64,000 nucleotides of DNA from Billgrantia kenyensis (GTDB taxonomy: Bacteria; Pseudomonadota; Gammaproteobacteria; Pseudomonadales; Halomonadaceae), in contig NZ_JACEFT010000016.1 in NCBI RefSeq assembly GCF_013697085.1, forward strand, positions 1 through 64,000. Reading direction: 5' to 3'. The position numbers and the translations under genes were made by a program. Below are positions 8,122-17,882 of the stretch, piece after piece. Position 1 is the first letter of the stretch, and each line of letters opens with the position of its first letter. The notes beneath the pieces are model-generated. The model saw only the letters and a list, made by a program, of their open reading frames with translations, made no database searches and was not told where the DNA came from.

Positions 8122-9710
8122 GCCTCATCTCCCCGGTCGCCGCGCGAACCGAAACGACGCTCGATGAACTCGGCCAGGGCCTGTTGGGAGCCGCTGATAT
8201 CGGGAAGCTCGGGGCGGATGTTCTCGCCCTTGAGCGCCTGGAGCTGCTCGATGACGCCCTGCACCTCGCTGCGCTCGGTATCGTAGTAGCCTTCGATCAG
8301 GGCCAGCGCCTTGTCGATGCTGGCTTCGTAAAGCTCCTGTTCTTCCTTGAGCAGCGCCAGCTGGGCCTGTTCGATCACCAGGCGTGAGCTCTGGCGCAGA
8401 TAGGACTCCTGCTCCGGCGTCACCAAGGTCTCGAGCGCCTGGTCGTGATGGCGGATCACGACCAGGTCCCTCAGCTCCTGGCCGAAGCGCGAGAGCTGCT
8501 CTTGCCAGCCGCCGGTGGGCGTCTCCTCGATGCCGGAACGCGCCGGGATCTCTTCGAGCTCACGCGAAAGCGGCAGCTGTGCCAGGCGCTGCTGCTGGGC
8601 ATCGAGTGCCATGTAGATGCCGGTACGGTCGACCTGGGGCACACCAGCGAGAATCGAGAGCTCCGAGGCGATACCGCGGCGAACGGAGAGCAGTGCGGGG
8701 TTTTCGGCTTCGCTCAGGCGGGCATCGGCGGTACGCAGCAGGGCGGCGGCGCCTTCGACGTCGCGCTCGAGCTGGAGCCGCTGGTTGGCCAGCCGCAGCA
8801 GGTAGGCCGCTTCGGCATGCAGCCATTCGCGCTCGTCAGGCTCCTGCTGGCGAGAGAGCTCGTCGAGGACCTGGTCCAGGGCGTCATCGACTTCGCTGCG
8901 GTAGCCGGCGAACTCGCTACGCATCGACTCTATCGCCTCGGCCATTTCCGCATCCCGGGCCTCCTCGCCGCGCTCCAGCTCCTCGCGCAGGCTGGCCACG
9001 TCATCGGCCGCTGCCGCCCCGGCGGCACGCTCTTCCAGCTCGGCCAGGCGCGCCTGCTGGGCGTCGAGGCGATCCCAGGCGTTCCATGCGAACAGGCCCG
9101 CCCCGATACCGAGGAACAGCACCAGGATCAGCGCAAGGACGCCCACGCCGCGGCCCCCCCCCTTACCCCCACTCGAGGCAGGTGGAACCGCGGCACCACC
9201 GCCGGGAGGCACTGCCTTGGCAGAGTCGCCCGGCTCGGCAGGGCCGCTGCTTGCCGAGCCGGGCTTGTCGGAAGCGGCTGGCTTGTCGGCAGATGCCGAC
9301 TTTTCGGCGGCAGCCGGCTTTGCAGCCTCTGTCTTGCCTGGCTCAGGCTTGGTTGAGTCAGCCTTGGTGTTGTCCTCAGGCTTGGCGGATTCCGGTTTCG
9401 CCGGTGCCTGCTTGTCAGCCCCTTGTGCCTTGCTCTCGGCCGGGGCTGGCTTGGCCTCAGGTGAAGCTGCCTTGTCGCCAGCGGCGTCGCTCTTGCCGGG
9501 GCTGACGGCACTCCCGCTGGCAGCGGCCGGCGACTTGTCGCTTGCCTGACCCCCGGCGGACGGCTTGGGCGCCTGGCCACCTCCTGGCTCGCGGCCCTGG
9601 CCGGCTGCGTTGCCAGGCTTGTTGCCGGCTCCGGCCTGGCGTCCCTTGCCGCCCTGGCCCTTGCCGGAAGGCGCCTTCTTTTCGTCCTGCTCGTTGGTCT
9701 GCTTGCTCAT
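8118..9710 (-). CDS. hemX: HemX, membrane protein with long disordered N-terminal tail
   Basis: This 530-residue protein of the HemX family (PF04375, often annotated as uroporphyrinogen-III C-methyltransferase) has one membrane helix at about residues 190-212 (VLALILVLFLGIGAGLFAWN). A coiled-coil region follows (LDAQQARLAELEERAAG) and then the conserved periplasmic HemX domain. The first 188 residues are almost entirely Ala, Lys, Pro, Gly, Ser, Glu and Asp and must be disordered. E. coli HemX is about 393 residues, so this tail accounts for the extra length. No SAM-binding methyltransferase fold is visible, so the enzymatic annotation is doubtful. It lies 6 bp after hemD. Confidence 0.9.
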   Translation of the reverse strand: MSKQTNEQDEKKAPSGKGQGGKGRQAGAGNKPGNAAGQGREPGGGQAPKPSAGGQASDKSPAAASGSAVSPGKSDAAGDKAASPEAKPAPAESKAQGADKQAPAKPESAKPEDNTKADSTKPEPGKTEAAKPAAAEKSASADKPAASDKPGSASSGPAEPGDSAKAVPPGGGAAVPPASSGGKGGGRGVGVLALILVLFLGIGAGLFAWNAWDRLDAQQARLAELEERAAGAAAADDVASLREELERGEEARDAEMAEAIESMRSEFAGYRSEVDDALDQVLDELSRQQEPDEREWLHAEAAYLLRLANQRLQLERDVEGAAALLRTADARLSEAENPALLSVRRGIASELSILAGVPQVDRTGIYMALDAQQQRLAQLPLSRELEEIPARSGIEETPTGGWQEQLSRFGQELRDLVVIRHHDQALETLVTPEQESYLRQSSRLVIEQAQLALLKEEQELYEASIDKALALIEGYYDTERSEVQGVIEQLQALKGENIRPELPDISGSQQALAEFIERRFGSRGDRGDEA

Positions 9711-9716
9711 CTGTCG

Positions 9717-10514
9717 CTAGCCCTTTTCGAAATCGTCTTGATCGACATCGGCATCCTCCTGATGGCAGGCGGCCACCACGGCACTGGCGAGAGCCGCCGG
9801 CGTGGCACCCGCTGCCACCACGGGAGTGCGAAAGCCCAAGTTGTTGGCCAGTGTAGCCAAACGGCAACTGGACACGATTAGCGGTTGGTTCAAGGTGGCC
9901 TTGGTACACCATCTTGCCAGATGTTCGAGCAGTTCGCCGCTGCTGGCCACCAGTGCGAGAAACTCACCCCGTGCAAGGCGCTCCTGAAGCTCGGGGGGAG
10001 GCGACTGCAATCGCCGTCGATAGAGCGCCAGCCGCGTGACCCGGGCACCGCGCGCCGCCAGGGTTTCGGCCAGCAGCGTGCGCCCGCCTTCGCCGGCCAC
10101 CAGCAGCACCCGCTGCCCGTCGAGGTCACGCAGCGAAGCGAGCTCGAGCAGCGCTTCACTGGTGTCCTCGCCGGCGTCTGCCGGCGGCAGGTGAACCCGT
10201 ACCCCAAGCCGCTCATGCAAGGCGGCGGCGGTGGCCGAGCCCACCGCATACCAGGCGATCCCCACCGGAAGCTGCGGCCAGTAGCGGTCAAGCGCATGGT
10301 CGAGGCACTCGGCGGCATAGGGACTGACCACCACGATCTTGTGAAAGTGATCGAAATCGAGCCACGCCTGGCGCATTGCCTGGCTCTCCGGCAGCGCCTC
10401 CAGCGCCATCGCGTCGAGGTGAGCCACCGGAAACCCGGCGCCCTCGATAGCCGCCGCCAGGGCAGAAGCCCGCTCGCCAGGGCGGCTGATCAGCACGGGA
10501 AGCCCGGCGCTCAT
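9717..10514 (-). CDS. hemD: Uroporphyrinogen-III synthase
   Basis: This 265-residue cytoplasmic enzyme cyclises hydroxymethylbilane with inversion of ring D to give uroporphyrinogen III, the common precursor of haem, sirohaem and cobalamin. The sequence is poorly conserved across the family, but it has the expected two-lobed layout: ISRPGE near the N-terminus, VVVSPYAAECL, and VLLVAGEGGRTLLAETLAARG near residues 135-155. It starts directly after hemC (TGAATG junction) and is followed by hemX. The C-terminal tail (HQEDADVDQDDFEKG) is acidic. Position in the operon makes the call secure. Confidence 0.93.
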   Translation of the reverse strand: MSAGLPVLISRPGERASALAAAIEGAGFPVAHLDAMALEALPESQAMRQAWLDFDHFHKIVVVSPYAAECLDHALDRYWPQLPVGIAWYAVGSATAAALHERLGVRVHLPPADAGEDTSEALLELASLRDLDGQRVLLVAGEGGRTLLAETLAARGARVTRLALYRRRLQSPPPELQERLARGEFLALVASSGELLEHLARWCTKATLNQPLIVSSCRLATLANNLGFRTPVVAAGATPAALASAVVAACHQEDADVDQDDFEKG

Positions 10515-11453
10515 TCAGGCGCCGTAAACCTGCGCCAGGATCTCGCCAGCGCCCTGTTCGAGCAGGTCTTCGGCCACCCGCACGCCCAACGCTTCCGGCT
10601 CGTGGATCGAGCCGCGGCCCTCGGCGCGCAGCACCTCGGTGCCCTCGGGGTTGCCCACCAGCGCCCGCAGCCACAGGGTCTGGCCATCGTTCTCGAAGGT
10701 CGCGTAGCCACCGATGGGAACCTGGCAGCCACCCTCGAGGCGGGTGTTCATTGCGCGCTCGGCGCGTACCCGCGTAGCGGTAATGGGATCATCCAGCGGT
10801 GCCAGCAGCGAGATCAGCTCGGGGTCGTTGATGCGACACTCGATGCCCAACGCCCCCTGGCCACAGGCCGGCAGGCAGACCTCGGGCGGCAACTCCTGGG
10901 CGATGCGCTCGCCGAGCCCCAGCCGCTTGAGCCCCGAGGTGGCCAGGATGATCGCATCGAACTCGCCGGCATCGAGCTTGGCCAGACGGGTCTGGACGTT
11001 GCCGCGCAGGGTCAGGATCTCCAGGTCCGGGCGCGCCTCGCGCATCTGCAGCCCTCGACGCAGGCTCGAGGTGCCGATACGGGCCCCTTCGGGCAGCTCG
11101 CCCAGGGAGCCGAAGTGATTGGACACGAAGGCATCGGTGGGCTCGGCGCCGGCAAAGATCACCGATAGCCCGAGCCCCTCGGGGAAATGCATGGGTACGT
11201 CTTTCATCGAGTGCACGGCGATGTCGGCGCGGCCATCCAGAATGGCTTCTTCCAGCTCCTTGACGAACAGCCCCTTGCCGCCGATCTTCGCCAGCGGCGT
11301 GTCGAGAATCTTGTCGCCGCGAGTGGAGAGCGCGACCAGCTCGACCTCGAGTCCAGGGTGCTCGGCCATCAGCAGGTCGCGAACGTGTTCGGCCTGCCAC
11401 ATGGCCAGTAGACTCTTGCGGGTGGCAATGCGCAGCGTGGTAATGGATCGCAC
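10515..11453 (-). CDS. hemC: Hydroxymethylbilane synthase (porphobilinogen deaminase)
   Basis: This 312-residue enzyme condenses four porphobilinogen molecules into hydroxymethylbilane. It shows the family features: [17 protein letters not shown] at the N-terminus, [15 protein letters not shown] near residue 80, [10 protein letters not shown], and [13 protein letters not shown] near residue 240, whose Cys carries the dipyrromethane cofactor. It is the first gene of hemCDXY and is divergent from argH across 254 bp. Confidence 0.97.
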   Translation of the reverse strand: MRSITTLRIATRKSLLAMWQAEHVRDLLMAEHPGLEVELVALSTRGDKILDTPLAKIGGKGLFVKELEEAILDGRADIAVHSMKDVPMHFPEGLGLSVIFAGAEPTDAFVSNHFGSLGELPEGARIGTSSLRRGLQMREARPDLEILTLRGNVQTRLAKLDAGEFDAIILATSGLKRLGLGERIAQELPPEVCLPACGQGALGIECRINDPELISLLAPLDDPITATRVRAERAMNTRLEGGCQVPIGGYATFENDGQTLWLRALVGNPEGTEVLRAEGRGSIHEPEALGVRVAEDLLEQGAGEILAQVYGA

Positions 11454-11506
11454 GTGGTTCTCCCCAGCGGGCCCGGACGGCCCTGCTCAGCGGTAATTGC
11501 CGCAAC

Positions 11507-11535
11507 ATTATGGGTCACGGCAGGTCATCGGTCAT
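11507..11535 (-). promoter_or_regulatory. Candidate promoter of hemC
   Basis: On the minus strand ATGACC (11535-11530) and CATAAT (11512-11507) are separated by exactly 17 bp. The -10 matches five of six consensus bases. Transcription would start about 45 bp before the hemC ATG. Confidence 0.4.
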
Positions 11536-11645
11536 TGACTCCCATCATAAAGCACCGGGCGAAGCAGGAAAAATTGGCACGTTTCGGACTGCGCCACCGC
11601 CCCTCGTCACCCGCGTCGACTCTGGTACACTGCAAGACCAGACTG

Positions 11646-11664
11646 AAGCCGCCGCTGGCGGCTT
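11646..11664 (+). other. Hairpin in the argH leader
   Basis: aagccgcc and ggcggctt form a perfect 8 bp stem with a 3-nt loop, followed by only T-G-C-G. It lies 17 bp downstream of a TACACT -10-like hexamer and 43 bp before the argH ATG, so it would be in the argH leader. The short T-tract makes it a weak terminator at best. Confidence 0.4.
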
Positions 11665-11707
11665 TGCGAATACGCCACAGCATGCAACACGCAGGATGCC
11701 CACGCCG

Positions 11708-13120
11708 ATGAGCTCTAGTCCCACTAACCCCGGCACCAACCAGGCCTGGGGCGGTCGCTTCAGCGAACCCACCGATGCCTTCGTCGAACGTTTCACCGCG
11801 TCGGTCGACTTCGACCAGCGCCTCGCCCAGCAGGACATCCAGGGCTCCATTGCCCACGCCACCATGCTGGCTCGCGTGGGCGTGCTGACCGACGACGAGC
11901 GTGACGCCATCGTCGCCGGACTCGACGAGATCCGCGGCGAGATCGAGCGCGGCGAGTTCCAGTGGTCGGTGAAGCTCGAGGACGTGCACATGAACATCGA
12001 GGCGCGTCTGACCGACAAGATCGGCATCACCGGCAAGAAGCTGCATACCGGCCGCTCGCGCAACGATCAGGTGGCCACCGATATCCGCCTGTTCCTGCGC
12101 GACGAGATCGATGTGGTCGAAGCCGAGCTACGGCGCCTGCGTGAAGGCCTGATCGAGCTCGCCGAGCGCGAGGCCGACACCATCATGCCCGGCTTTACCC
12201 ACCTGCAGACCGCCCAGCCGGTGACCTTCGGCCACCACCTGCTGGCCTGGCAGGAGATGCTGGCGCGCGACCACGAGCGGCTGCTCGACTGTCGCAAGCG
12301 AGTAAACGTGATGCCGCTGGGCGCCGCTGCGCTGGCCGGCACCACCTACCCCATCGATCGCCACGTCACCGCCGAGCTGCTGGGCTTCGAGCGGCCCGCG
12401 GAGAACAGCCTCGACGCAGTGAGCGATCGCGACTTCGCCATCGAATTCACCAGCTTCGCCAGCATCCTGCTGATGCACCTGTCGCGCATGAGCGAAGAGC
12501 TGGTGCTGTGGACCAGCGCGCAGTTCGACTTCATCGACCTGCCCGACCGCTTCTGCACCGGCAGTTCGATCATGCCGCAGAAGAAGAACCCCGACGTGCC
12601 CGAGCTGGTGCGCGGCAAGACCGGCCGCGTCTATGGCCACCTGATGGGCCTGCTGACGCTGATGAAGTCGCAGCCGCTGGCCTACAACAAGGACAATCAG
12701 GAGGACAAGGAGCCGCTGTTCGACACCCTCGACACGGTGCGCGACTGCCTCAAGGCGTTTGCCGACATGGTGCCGGCCATCGAATCGCGCAAGGCGAGCA
12801 TGTATGAAGCCGCCCGCCGCGGCTTCTCCACCGCCACCGACCTCGCCGACTACCTGGTGCGCCGCGGCGTGGCCTTCCGCGACGCCCACGAGATCGTCGG
12901 CCAGTCGGTGGCCTTCGGCATTCGCGAGGGCAAGGACCTCTCCGAGATGACCCTCGACGAGCTGCGCCAGTTCTCCGACACGATCGAGCAGGACGTCTTC
13001 GAGGTGCTGACGCTGGAAGGCTCGGTGGCCGCGCGCAACCACATCGGCGGCACCGCCCCGGATCAGGTCCGCGCCGCTGCGCAGCGCGCCCGCGATGCCC
13101 TGGCGAGCCTGGGCCGATAG
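11708..13120 (+). CDS. argH: Argininosuccinate lyase
   Basis: This 470-residue cytoplasmic enzyme splits argininosuccinate into arginine and fumarate, the last step of arginine synthesis. It contains [10 protein letters not shown] at the start, [13 protein letters not shown] near residue 115, and the superfamily signature [12 protein letters not shown] near residue 290 with the catalytic Ser loop. The ATG at 11708 gives the normal family length and starts about 30 residues before the first conserved helix; the upstream in-frame extension has no family features. It leads a group that continues into lptM, lysA and dapF, the order typical of pseudomonads and relatives. Confidence 0.97.
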   Translation: MSSSPTNPGTNQAWGGRFSEPTDAFVERFTASVDFDQRLAQQDIQGSIAHATMLARVGVLTDDERDAIVAGLDEIRGEIERGEFQWSVKLEDVHMNIEARLTDKIGITGKKLHTGRSRNDQVATDIRLFLRDEIDVVEAELRRLREGLIELAEREADTIMPGFTHLQTAQPVTFGHHLLAWQEMLARDHERLLDCRKRVNVMPLGAAALAGTTYPIDRHVTAELLGFERPAENSLDAVSDRDFAIEFTSFASILLMHLSRMSEELVLWTSAQFDFIDLPDRFCTGSSIMPQKKNPDVPELVRGKTGRVYGHLMGLLTLMKSQPLAYNKDNQEDKEPLFDTLDTVRDCLKAFADMVPAIESRKASMYEAARRGFSTATDLADYLVRRGVAFRDAHEIVGQSVAFGIREGKDLSEMTLDELRQFSDTIEQDVFEVLTLEGSVAARNHIGGTAPDQVRAAAQRARDALASLGR

Positions 13121-13122
13121 CC

Positions 13123-13299
13123 ATGAGCATGATCGGCACGGGTGCGGCACGCCTGACACGTCCGCTGGCACTGGCAGTGCTGTTGCTCGCCCTGCTGGCC
13201 GGCTGCGGCCAGAAGGGCCCGCTCTACCTGCCTGACGACGAAGCTGCCGACGAGCGCTACGGTACGGGCGCTGCCGCTCCCAACGACGACGAGAGTTAA
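13123..13299 (+). CDS. lptM: LptM (YifL-type) small lipoprotein
   Basis: This 58-residue lipoprotein is easily missed because of its size. It starts 2 bp after argH and encodes a short basic N-terminus, a hydrophobic run and the lipobox LLAGC, followed by GQKGPLYLP, the hallmark of YifL/LptM. Family knowledge: LptM is an outer-membrane lipoprotein that assists maturation of the LptDE lipopolysaccharide translocon in enterobacteria. The acidic tail is variable. The location between argH and lysA-dapF is the usual one. I identified it by direct translation; stop TAA at 13297-13299. Confidence 0.9.
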   Translation: MSMIGTGAARLTRPLALAVLLLALLAGCGQKGPLYLPDDEAADERYGTGAAAPNDDES

Positions 13300-13309
13300 C
13301 AGAGCCAAT

Positions 13310-14602
13310 ATGGATCACTTTGAATATCGCGACGGCGTGCTCTACGGCGAGGAAGTTCCGCTTTCGCAGGTGGCTGAGGAGATCGGCACGCCCTGCTACG
13401 TCTACTCCAGGGCCACGCTGGCCCGCCACTTCCGCGCCTATACCGAGGCGCTGGGCAGCCACCCCCATCTGATCTGCTACGCAGTGAAGGCCAACTCCAA
13501 CCTGGCAGTACTGAACCTGCTGGCACGCATGGGGGCGGGCTTCGACATCGTCTCGCTGGGCGAGCTGGAGCGGGTGCTGGCTGCCGGCGGCGATCCGGCC
13601 AAGGTAGTGTTCTCCGGCGTGGCCAAGCAGGCCAGCGAGATGGCCCGGGCACTCGAGGTGGGCATCAAGTGCTTCAACGTCGAGTCGCGCCCCGAACTCG
13701 AGCGCCTCTCCGCCGTGGCCGAGCGGCTGGGCAAGATCGCCCCGGTGTCGCTGCGGGTCAACCCCGACGTCGACGCCGGCACCCACCCCTACATCTCCAC
13801 CGGGCTAAAGGACAACAAGTTCGGCATTCCCGTGGAAGAGGCGCTCTCCGTCTACGAGCTGGCCGCAGGCCTGCCGGGCATCGAGATCGTCGGCATCGAC
13901 TGTCACATCGGCTCGCAGCTCACCGAACTCGCCCCCTTCCTCGATGCCCTGGATCGGCTGCTGGTGCTGCTCGAGCGCCTTCGCGAGCGTGGCATCACGG
14001 TGGAGCATCTCGATCTCGGCGGCGGCCTCGGCGTGCCCTACCGCGGCGAGCGCCCACCCCAACCGTTCGACTACGCCGCCTCGCTGCTCGAACGCCTGGC
14101 CCAGTGGAAGCACGGCGAAAGCCTGACCCTGCTGTTCGAGCCGGGCCGCTCGATCGCCGCCAACGCCGGCGTGCTGCTGACCCGGGTCGAGTTCCTCAAG
14201 CCTGGCGAGACCAAGAATTTCGCCATCGTCGACGCCGGCATGAACGACCTGATCCGCCCCTCGCTCTACCAGGCCTGGCAGGCGATCATCCCGGTCGACA
14301 CCCGCCGGCCCCGCGAAAGCGCCACCTATGACGTGGTCGGCCCGGTATGCGAGACGGGCGATTTCCTGGGCAAGGAGCGCGAGCTGGCCATCGCCCCCGG
14401 CGATCTGCTCGCGGTGCGCTCCGCCGGCGCCTACGGGTTCGTCATGGCCTCCAACTACAACAGCCGCCCGCGCCCCGCCGAGGTCATGGTGGATGGCGAT
14501 ACCTACCATGTGGTGCGCCAGCGTGAAACCCTCGAGTCGCTGTGGGCCGGCGAGGCGCTGCTGCCCGAGCCGACAACGGCAAGTGGCGGAGAAACCCACT
14601 GA
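13310..14602 (+). CDS. lysA: Diaminopimelate decarboxylase
   Basis: This 430-residue PLP enzyme decarboxylates meso-diaminopimelate to L-lysine. The PLP lysine lies in CYAVKANSN near residue 60. Other family features are HIGSQLTE (about 200), [11 protein letters not shown] (about 235), the phosphate-binding [11 protein letters not shown] (about 278), and CETGDFL (about 347), whose Cys acts across the dimer interface. The ATG is 10 bp after lptM, and its stop overlaps the dapF start (TGATG). Pairing with dapF places the last two steps of lysine synthesis together. Confidence 0.97.
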   Translation: MDHFEYRDGVLYGEEVPLSQVAEEIGTPCYVYSRATLARHFRAYTEALGSHPHLICYAVKANSNLAVLNLLARMGAGFDIVSLGELERVLAAGGDPAKVVFSGVAKQASEMARALEVGIKCFNVESRPELERLSAVAERLGKIAPVSLRVNPDVDAGTHPYISTGLKDNKFGIPVEEALSVYELAAGLPGIEIVGIDCHIGSQLTELAPFLDALDRLLVLLERLRERGITVEHLDLGGGLGVPYRGERPPQPFDYAASLLERLAQWKHGESLTLLFEPGRSIAANAGVLLTRVEFLKPGETKNFAIVDAGMNDLIRPSLYQAWQAIIPVDTRRPRESATYDVVGPVCETGDFLGKERELAIAPGDLLAVRSAGAYGFVMASNYNSRPRPAEVMVDGDTYHVVRQRETLESLWAGEALLPEPTTASGGETH

Positions 14603-15435
14603 TGCTGCTGCATTTCACCAAGATGCATGGCCTCGGCAACGACTTCATGGTGGTCGACCTGATCACCCAGCGGGCACGCCTGCGTGACGAGCAGATCCGC
14701 CAGCTCGCCGATCGCCGCTTCGGCGTGGGATTCGACCAGCTGCTGATCGTCGAGCCGCCGCGCAGCCCCGAGATGGACTTTCGCTACCGCATCTTCAACG
14801 CCGACGGCAGCGAGGTGGAGAACTGCGGCAACGGCGCGCGATGCTTCGCCCGCTTCGTGCGCGACCAGCGCCTGACCCACAAGGACGAAATCCACGTGGA
14901 GACTGCGGGAGGGCCGCTGACACTCAAGGTGGAAAGCGACGGCCAGGTCACGGTGGACATGGGCAAGCCCCGCTTCGAGCCGGAGGCCTTGCCCTTCGAT
15001 GCCGCCGAGGACCGCCCCCTGCACCGGCTCGAGGTGGAGGACGAGCGCTGTGAAATCGGCGCCGTCTCGATGGGGAATCCCCACGCGGTGCTGCGTGTGG
15101 ACAGCGTCGACAGCGCCCCGGTCGAGCGCCTTGGGCCGGCCATCGAGCGCCACCCGCGCTTTCCACGGCGAGTCAATGTAGGCTTCATGGAGATAGTCTC
15201 TTCCCATGAGATACGCCTGCGGGTCTTCGAGCGCGGCACCGGCGAGACCCTGGCCTGCGGTACAGGGGCCTGCGCCGCGGTGGCCAGCGGTATTCGCCAG
15301 GGCCTGCTGGAAAGCCCCGTCACCGTGCACCTGCGCGGCGGCGACCTGCGTATCGAGTGGCCGGGTGGCGAGGCACCGCTGCTGATGACCGGCCCCGCCG
15401 AACGCGTCTTCGAGGGACGCATCGCCCTGGCTTGA
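14602..15435 (+). CDS. dapF: Diaminopimelate epimerase
   Basis: This 277-residue enzyme converts LL- to meso-diaminopimelate for lysine and peptidoglycan. The two catalytic cysteines are visible in [10 protein letters not shown] (about residue 74) and LACGTGACA (about residue 222), and the N-terminus reads [11 protein letters not shown] as expected. I chose the ATG at 14602, which overlaps the lysA stop by one base (TGATG), because the family starts exactly here. A DUF484 gene follows 33 bp later. Confidence 0.97.
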   Translation: MLLHFTKMHGLGNDFMVVDLITQRARLRDEQIRQLADRRFGVGFDQLLIVEPPRSPEMDFRYRIFNADGSEVENCGNGARCFARFVRDQRLTHKDEIHVETAGGPLTLKVESDGQVTVDMGKPRFEPEALPFDAAEDRPLHRLEVEDERCEIGAVSMGNPHAVLRVDSVDSAPVERLGPAIERHPRFPRRVNVGFMEIVSSHEIRLRVFERGTGETLACGTGACAAVASGIRQGLLESPVTVHLRGGDLRIEWPGGEAPLLMTGPAERVFEGRIALA

Positions 15436-15468
15436 ACGCCGGGCACATCCGAACCCAAGGAGCCATGC

Positions 15469-16206
15469 ATGACCCGAGCCGCCCCCGAACCGCGCAAGAC
15501 CCTGGATCCTGATCGAGTCGCAGAGTGGCTTGCCCGGCACCCGGACTTCTTTGTCGGCCGGGAAGGGCTGCTGCAGCAGCTCAAGGTGCCTCACCCGGAG
15601 GCCCATGGCACCACCTCGCTCCTCGAGCGACTGGTGCATGATCTGCGTCGACGGGCGGAACAGGCCGAGTGGAGGCTGGAGCAGCTGCTGGAGTCGGCGC
15701 GACATAACGAGGTGCAATATCGCCGTACCCGCGAACTGGTGCTGGCGCTGATGGAGGCCGAGGATGCCGACGCCCTGGGCCAGGCGCTGGCCACCCAGAT
15801 GGCCGAGCGATTCCAGATTCCCGCCGTGGCGCTGTGGTGCCCGGCCCAGCTCACCGACCACGAGCCGCTGCCGCCCCAGCCACCGCGCCATGTGCTCGAC
15901 GAACACACCGGCGTGCGCCTGGGCGCACTGCTGGATGGCCGCACCAGCCGCTGCACCCGTCTCACACCCACCGACTGGGGGCGGCTGCTGCCCCATGCAC
16001 AGCCACCGCGGCAAGCCGGCTCCTGCGCCCTGGCCCGACTGACCCTGGGCGAGCCGATGGGCTACCTGGTACTGGCCAGCCCCGACCCGGACCATTTCCG
16101 CGCCAGCATGGACACCCTGTTCACCGAGTACGTGAGTGATGTGCTTGCAAGGCTGCTGCTGCGCCATGCCCCAGCCACCCATGGCAGCCCCCCCCAGCAT
16201 GGCTGA
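15469..16206 (+). CDS. DUF484 family protein
   Basis: This 245-residue cytoplasmic protein matches the DUF484 family, regularly found between dapF and xerC in gammaproteobacteria. It has the family N-terminus (WLARHPDFFVGREGLLQQLKVPHP), a helical stretch rich in Arg and Glu (about 50-95) and a C-terminal GAF-like fold (about 100-240). No catalytic or ligand residues can be assigned. Function is unknown; the conserved location hints at a link to cell-wall precursor supply or chromosome resolution, but this is only context. An AAGGAG ribosome site precedes the ATG. The stop overlaps xerC by 8 bp. Confidence 0.88.
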   Translation: MTRAAPEPRKTLDPDRVAEWLARHPDFFVGREGLLQQLKVPHPEAHGTTSLLERLVHDLRRRAEQAEWRLEQLLESARHNEVQYRRTRELVLALMEAEDADALGQALATQMAERFQIPAVALWCPAQLTDHEPLPPQPPRHVLDEHTGVRLGALLDGRTSRCTRLTPTDWGRLLPHAQPPRQAGSCALARLTLGEPMGYLVLASPDPDHFRASMDTLFTEYVSDVLARLLLRHAPATHGSPPQHG

Positions 16207-17113
16207 TGGCCCCCTGCGCCAGCAGCTGGACACCTGCCTCGAGGCGCTGGCCCGGACCGCCAGCCCGGCCACGCTGAGCGCCTACCGCCGGGACCTCGAG
16301 GCGCTGGCGGAATTTCTCGAGGCCCGTGGCATTCTCGACGCCGCCGAACTGGATATCGGCCTGCTACGTCGATTCCTCGGCGCCGAACGCAGCCGTGGCC
16401 TGGCGCCACGCAGCCTGGCACGGCGCCGGGCAGCCATATCCCACTTCGGCGCCTTCCTGGTGCAGTCGGGTACGCTGGCGCACAACCCCGCCGAGCTGGT
16501 GCCGACGCCACGGCAAGGCGCTCACTTGCCCAAGCCACTGGATGTGGACCAGCTTACGCGCTTGCTGGACACGCCTCATGACGGTTCTCCTCTGGCGCTG
16601 CGCGACCAGGCGATGCTGGAGCTGTTCTACTCCAGCGGCCTACGCCTGGCGGAGCTTGCCAACCTCGATCTGGGCGACCTGGAGAGTCGCCGCGTGCGGG
16701 TCATGGGCAAGGGCAGCAAGCCGCGCCAGGTACCGGTAGGTCGCAGCGCACGGCGCGCCCTGGAGGCGTGGCTGGCCGTGCGTGGCACCCTGGCCGTTGA
16801 TGGCGAAACCGCGCTGTTCGTCGGCCGCGGCGGCAGCCGGCTTGGCCATCGGGCGATTCAGAAGCGGCTCAGCGAGGTGGCTCGCCGGCGCGGGTTGCCC
16901 GAACACCTGCACCCCCACCGCCTGCGACACTCCTTCGCCAGCCACCTGCTGGAGTCGAGCCAGGATCTGCGCGCCGTGCAGGAGCTGCTGGGGCATGCCA
17001 ACCTCTCCACCACCCAGGTCTACACCAAGCTCGACTGGCAGCACCTGGCGGCGAGCTACGATGCCGCGCACCCGCGCGCGCGGCGGCGCCGCGACGACTC
17101 TCCGGGCACCTGA
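16199..17113 (+). CDS. xerC: Tyrosine recombinase XerC
   Basis: This 304-residue site-specific recombinase acts with XerD at dif to resolve chromosome dimers. An N-terminal SAM-like core-binding domain (about 1-95) precedes the catalytic domain with the expected residues: Arg in SSGLRLAEL (about 150), Lys in MGKGSKPRQV (about 175), His/Arg in HPHRLRHSFASHLL, His in LLGHANLSTTQ and the nucleophile Tyr in TQVYTKLD (about 280). The ATG at 16199 gives the normal length; longer in-frame starts would run into the DUF484 gene. Lying next to dapF/DUF484 it is XerC rather than XerD. Confidence 0.95.
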   Translation: MADGPLRQQLDTCLEALARTASPATLSAYRRDLEALAEFLEARGILDAAELDIGLLRRFLGAERSRGLAPRSLARRRAAISHFGAFLVQSGTLAHNPAELVPTPRQGAHLPKPLDVDQLTRLLDTPHDGSPLALRDQAMLELFYSSGLRLAELANLDLGDLESRRVRVMGKGSKPRQVPVGRSARRALEAWLAVRGTLAVDGETALFVGRGGSRLGHRAIQKRLSEVARRRGLPEHLHPHRLRHSFASHLLESSQDLRAVQELLGHANLSTTQVYTKLDWQHLAASYDAAHPRARRRRDDSPGT

Positions 17114-17117
17114 AACC

Positions 17118-17876
17118 ATGCTTCGAACCGCGCCTCTCCAGGCCATCACCTTCGACCTCGACGACACCCTGTGGGACAACCATGGCGTGATGGTCGCCAC
17201 TGAAACCGGTCACTACGGATGGCTGGACCGAGAGCTCACCGGCTGGCTCAACGCACGCGGGCAGCCCGCCTCGCCGAGCTTTGGCGAACGCTTCCCGCTG
17301 GAAGCCTTCGAGCAGCGCCGCCGCGCCCTGGCACGCGCTCACCCGCTGCGCCGCGGTGACTTCACCTGGCTGCGCGAGCGTGCACTGCGCGAAATGCTGG
17401 GGGAATATGGGCTGGATCCCGCCTCGGCCAGGCTATGGGCCAGTGCTGCCATGGAACGCTTCATGGAGCTGCGTCATCGGGTCGAGCCGCACCCCGAGGT
17501 GGAGCCGCTGCTGGCCGGGTTGAGTCGGAACTACCGGCTGGCCAGCATCACCAACGGCAACGTGGAGGTGCAGCGGCTACCCTTGGGCCGCCACTTCCCG
17601 GTGGCCATCGCCGCCGGCGAGATGCTCGCCCCCAAGCCAGACCCGCGACCCTTTCTCGCCGCACTGGCCCACCTGGGTATTCCACCAGGCCGTGCCCTGC
17701 ACGTGGGCGACTCCTGGCGCGAGGACGTCGAGCCGGCCCGGCGACTGGGCATGCAGGTGGCGTGGATCTCGCCCCATGTGGATACCTCTCCCATGCCGCC
17801 ACATATCTACCGCCTGGACCATGTGCGCGAACTGCCCGCACTGTTGCGCCGGCTGGGGCAGAAAGTACCGCAGTGA
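17118..17876 (+). CDS. HAD-superfamily hydrolase (YigB-like phosphatase)
   Basis: This 252-residue cytoplasmic phosphatase has all HAD motifs: motif I FDLDDTLWDN with the nucleophile and acid/base Asp, motif II ITNGN (about 140), motif III Lys in APKPDPRPF, and motif IV HVGDSWREDVEPARRLG. It corresponds to YigB of E. coli, which sits after xerC and can dephosphorylate FMN and sugar phosphates. It starts 4 bp after xerC and is the last gene of the argH-to-yigB series. It converges with engB 6 bp away. The specific substrate here cannot be read from the sequence. Confidence 0.9.
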   Translation: MLRTAPLQAITFDLDDTLWDNHGVMVATETGHYGWLDRELTGWLNARGQPASPSFGERFPLEAFEQRRRALARAHPLRRGDFTWLRERALREMLGEYGLDPASARLWASAAMERFMELRHRVEPHPEVEPLLAGLSRNYRLASITNGNVEVQRLPLGRHFPVAIAAGEMLAPKPDPRPFLAALAHLGIPPGRALHVGDSWREDVEPARRLGMQVAWISPHVDTSPMPPHIYRLDHVRELPALLRRLGQKVPQ

Positions 17877-17882
17877 GAGCCA

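Noticed and set aside
12128-13786. A 552-codon minus-strand open frame covering argH-lptM-lysA
   Set aside because: It lies antisense to three strong genes and shows no family similarity.
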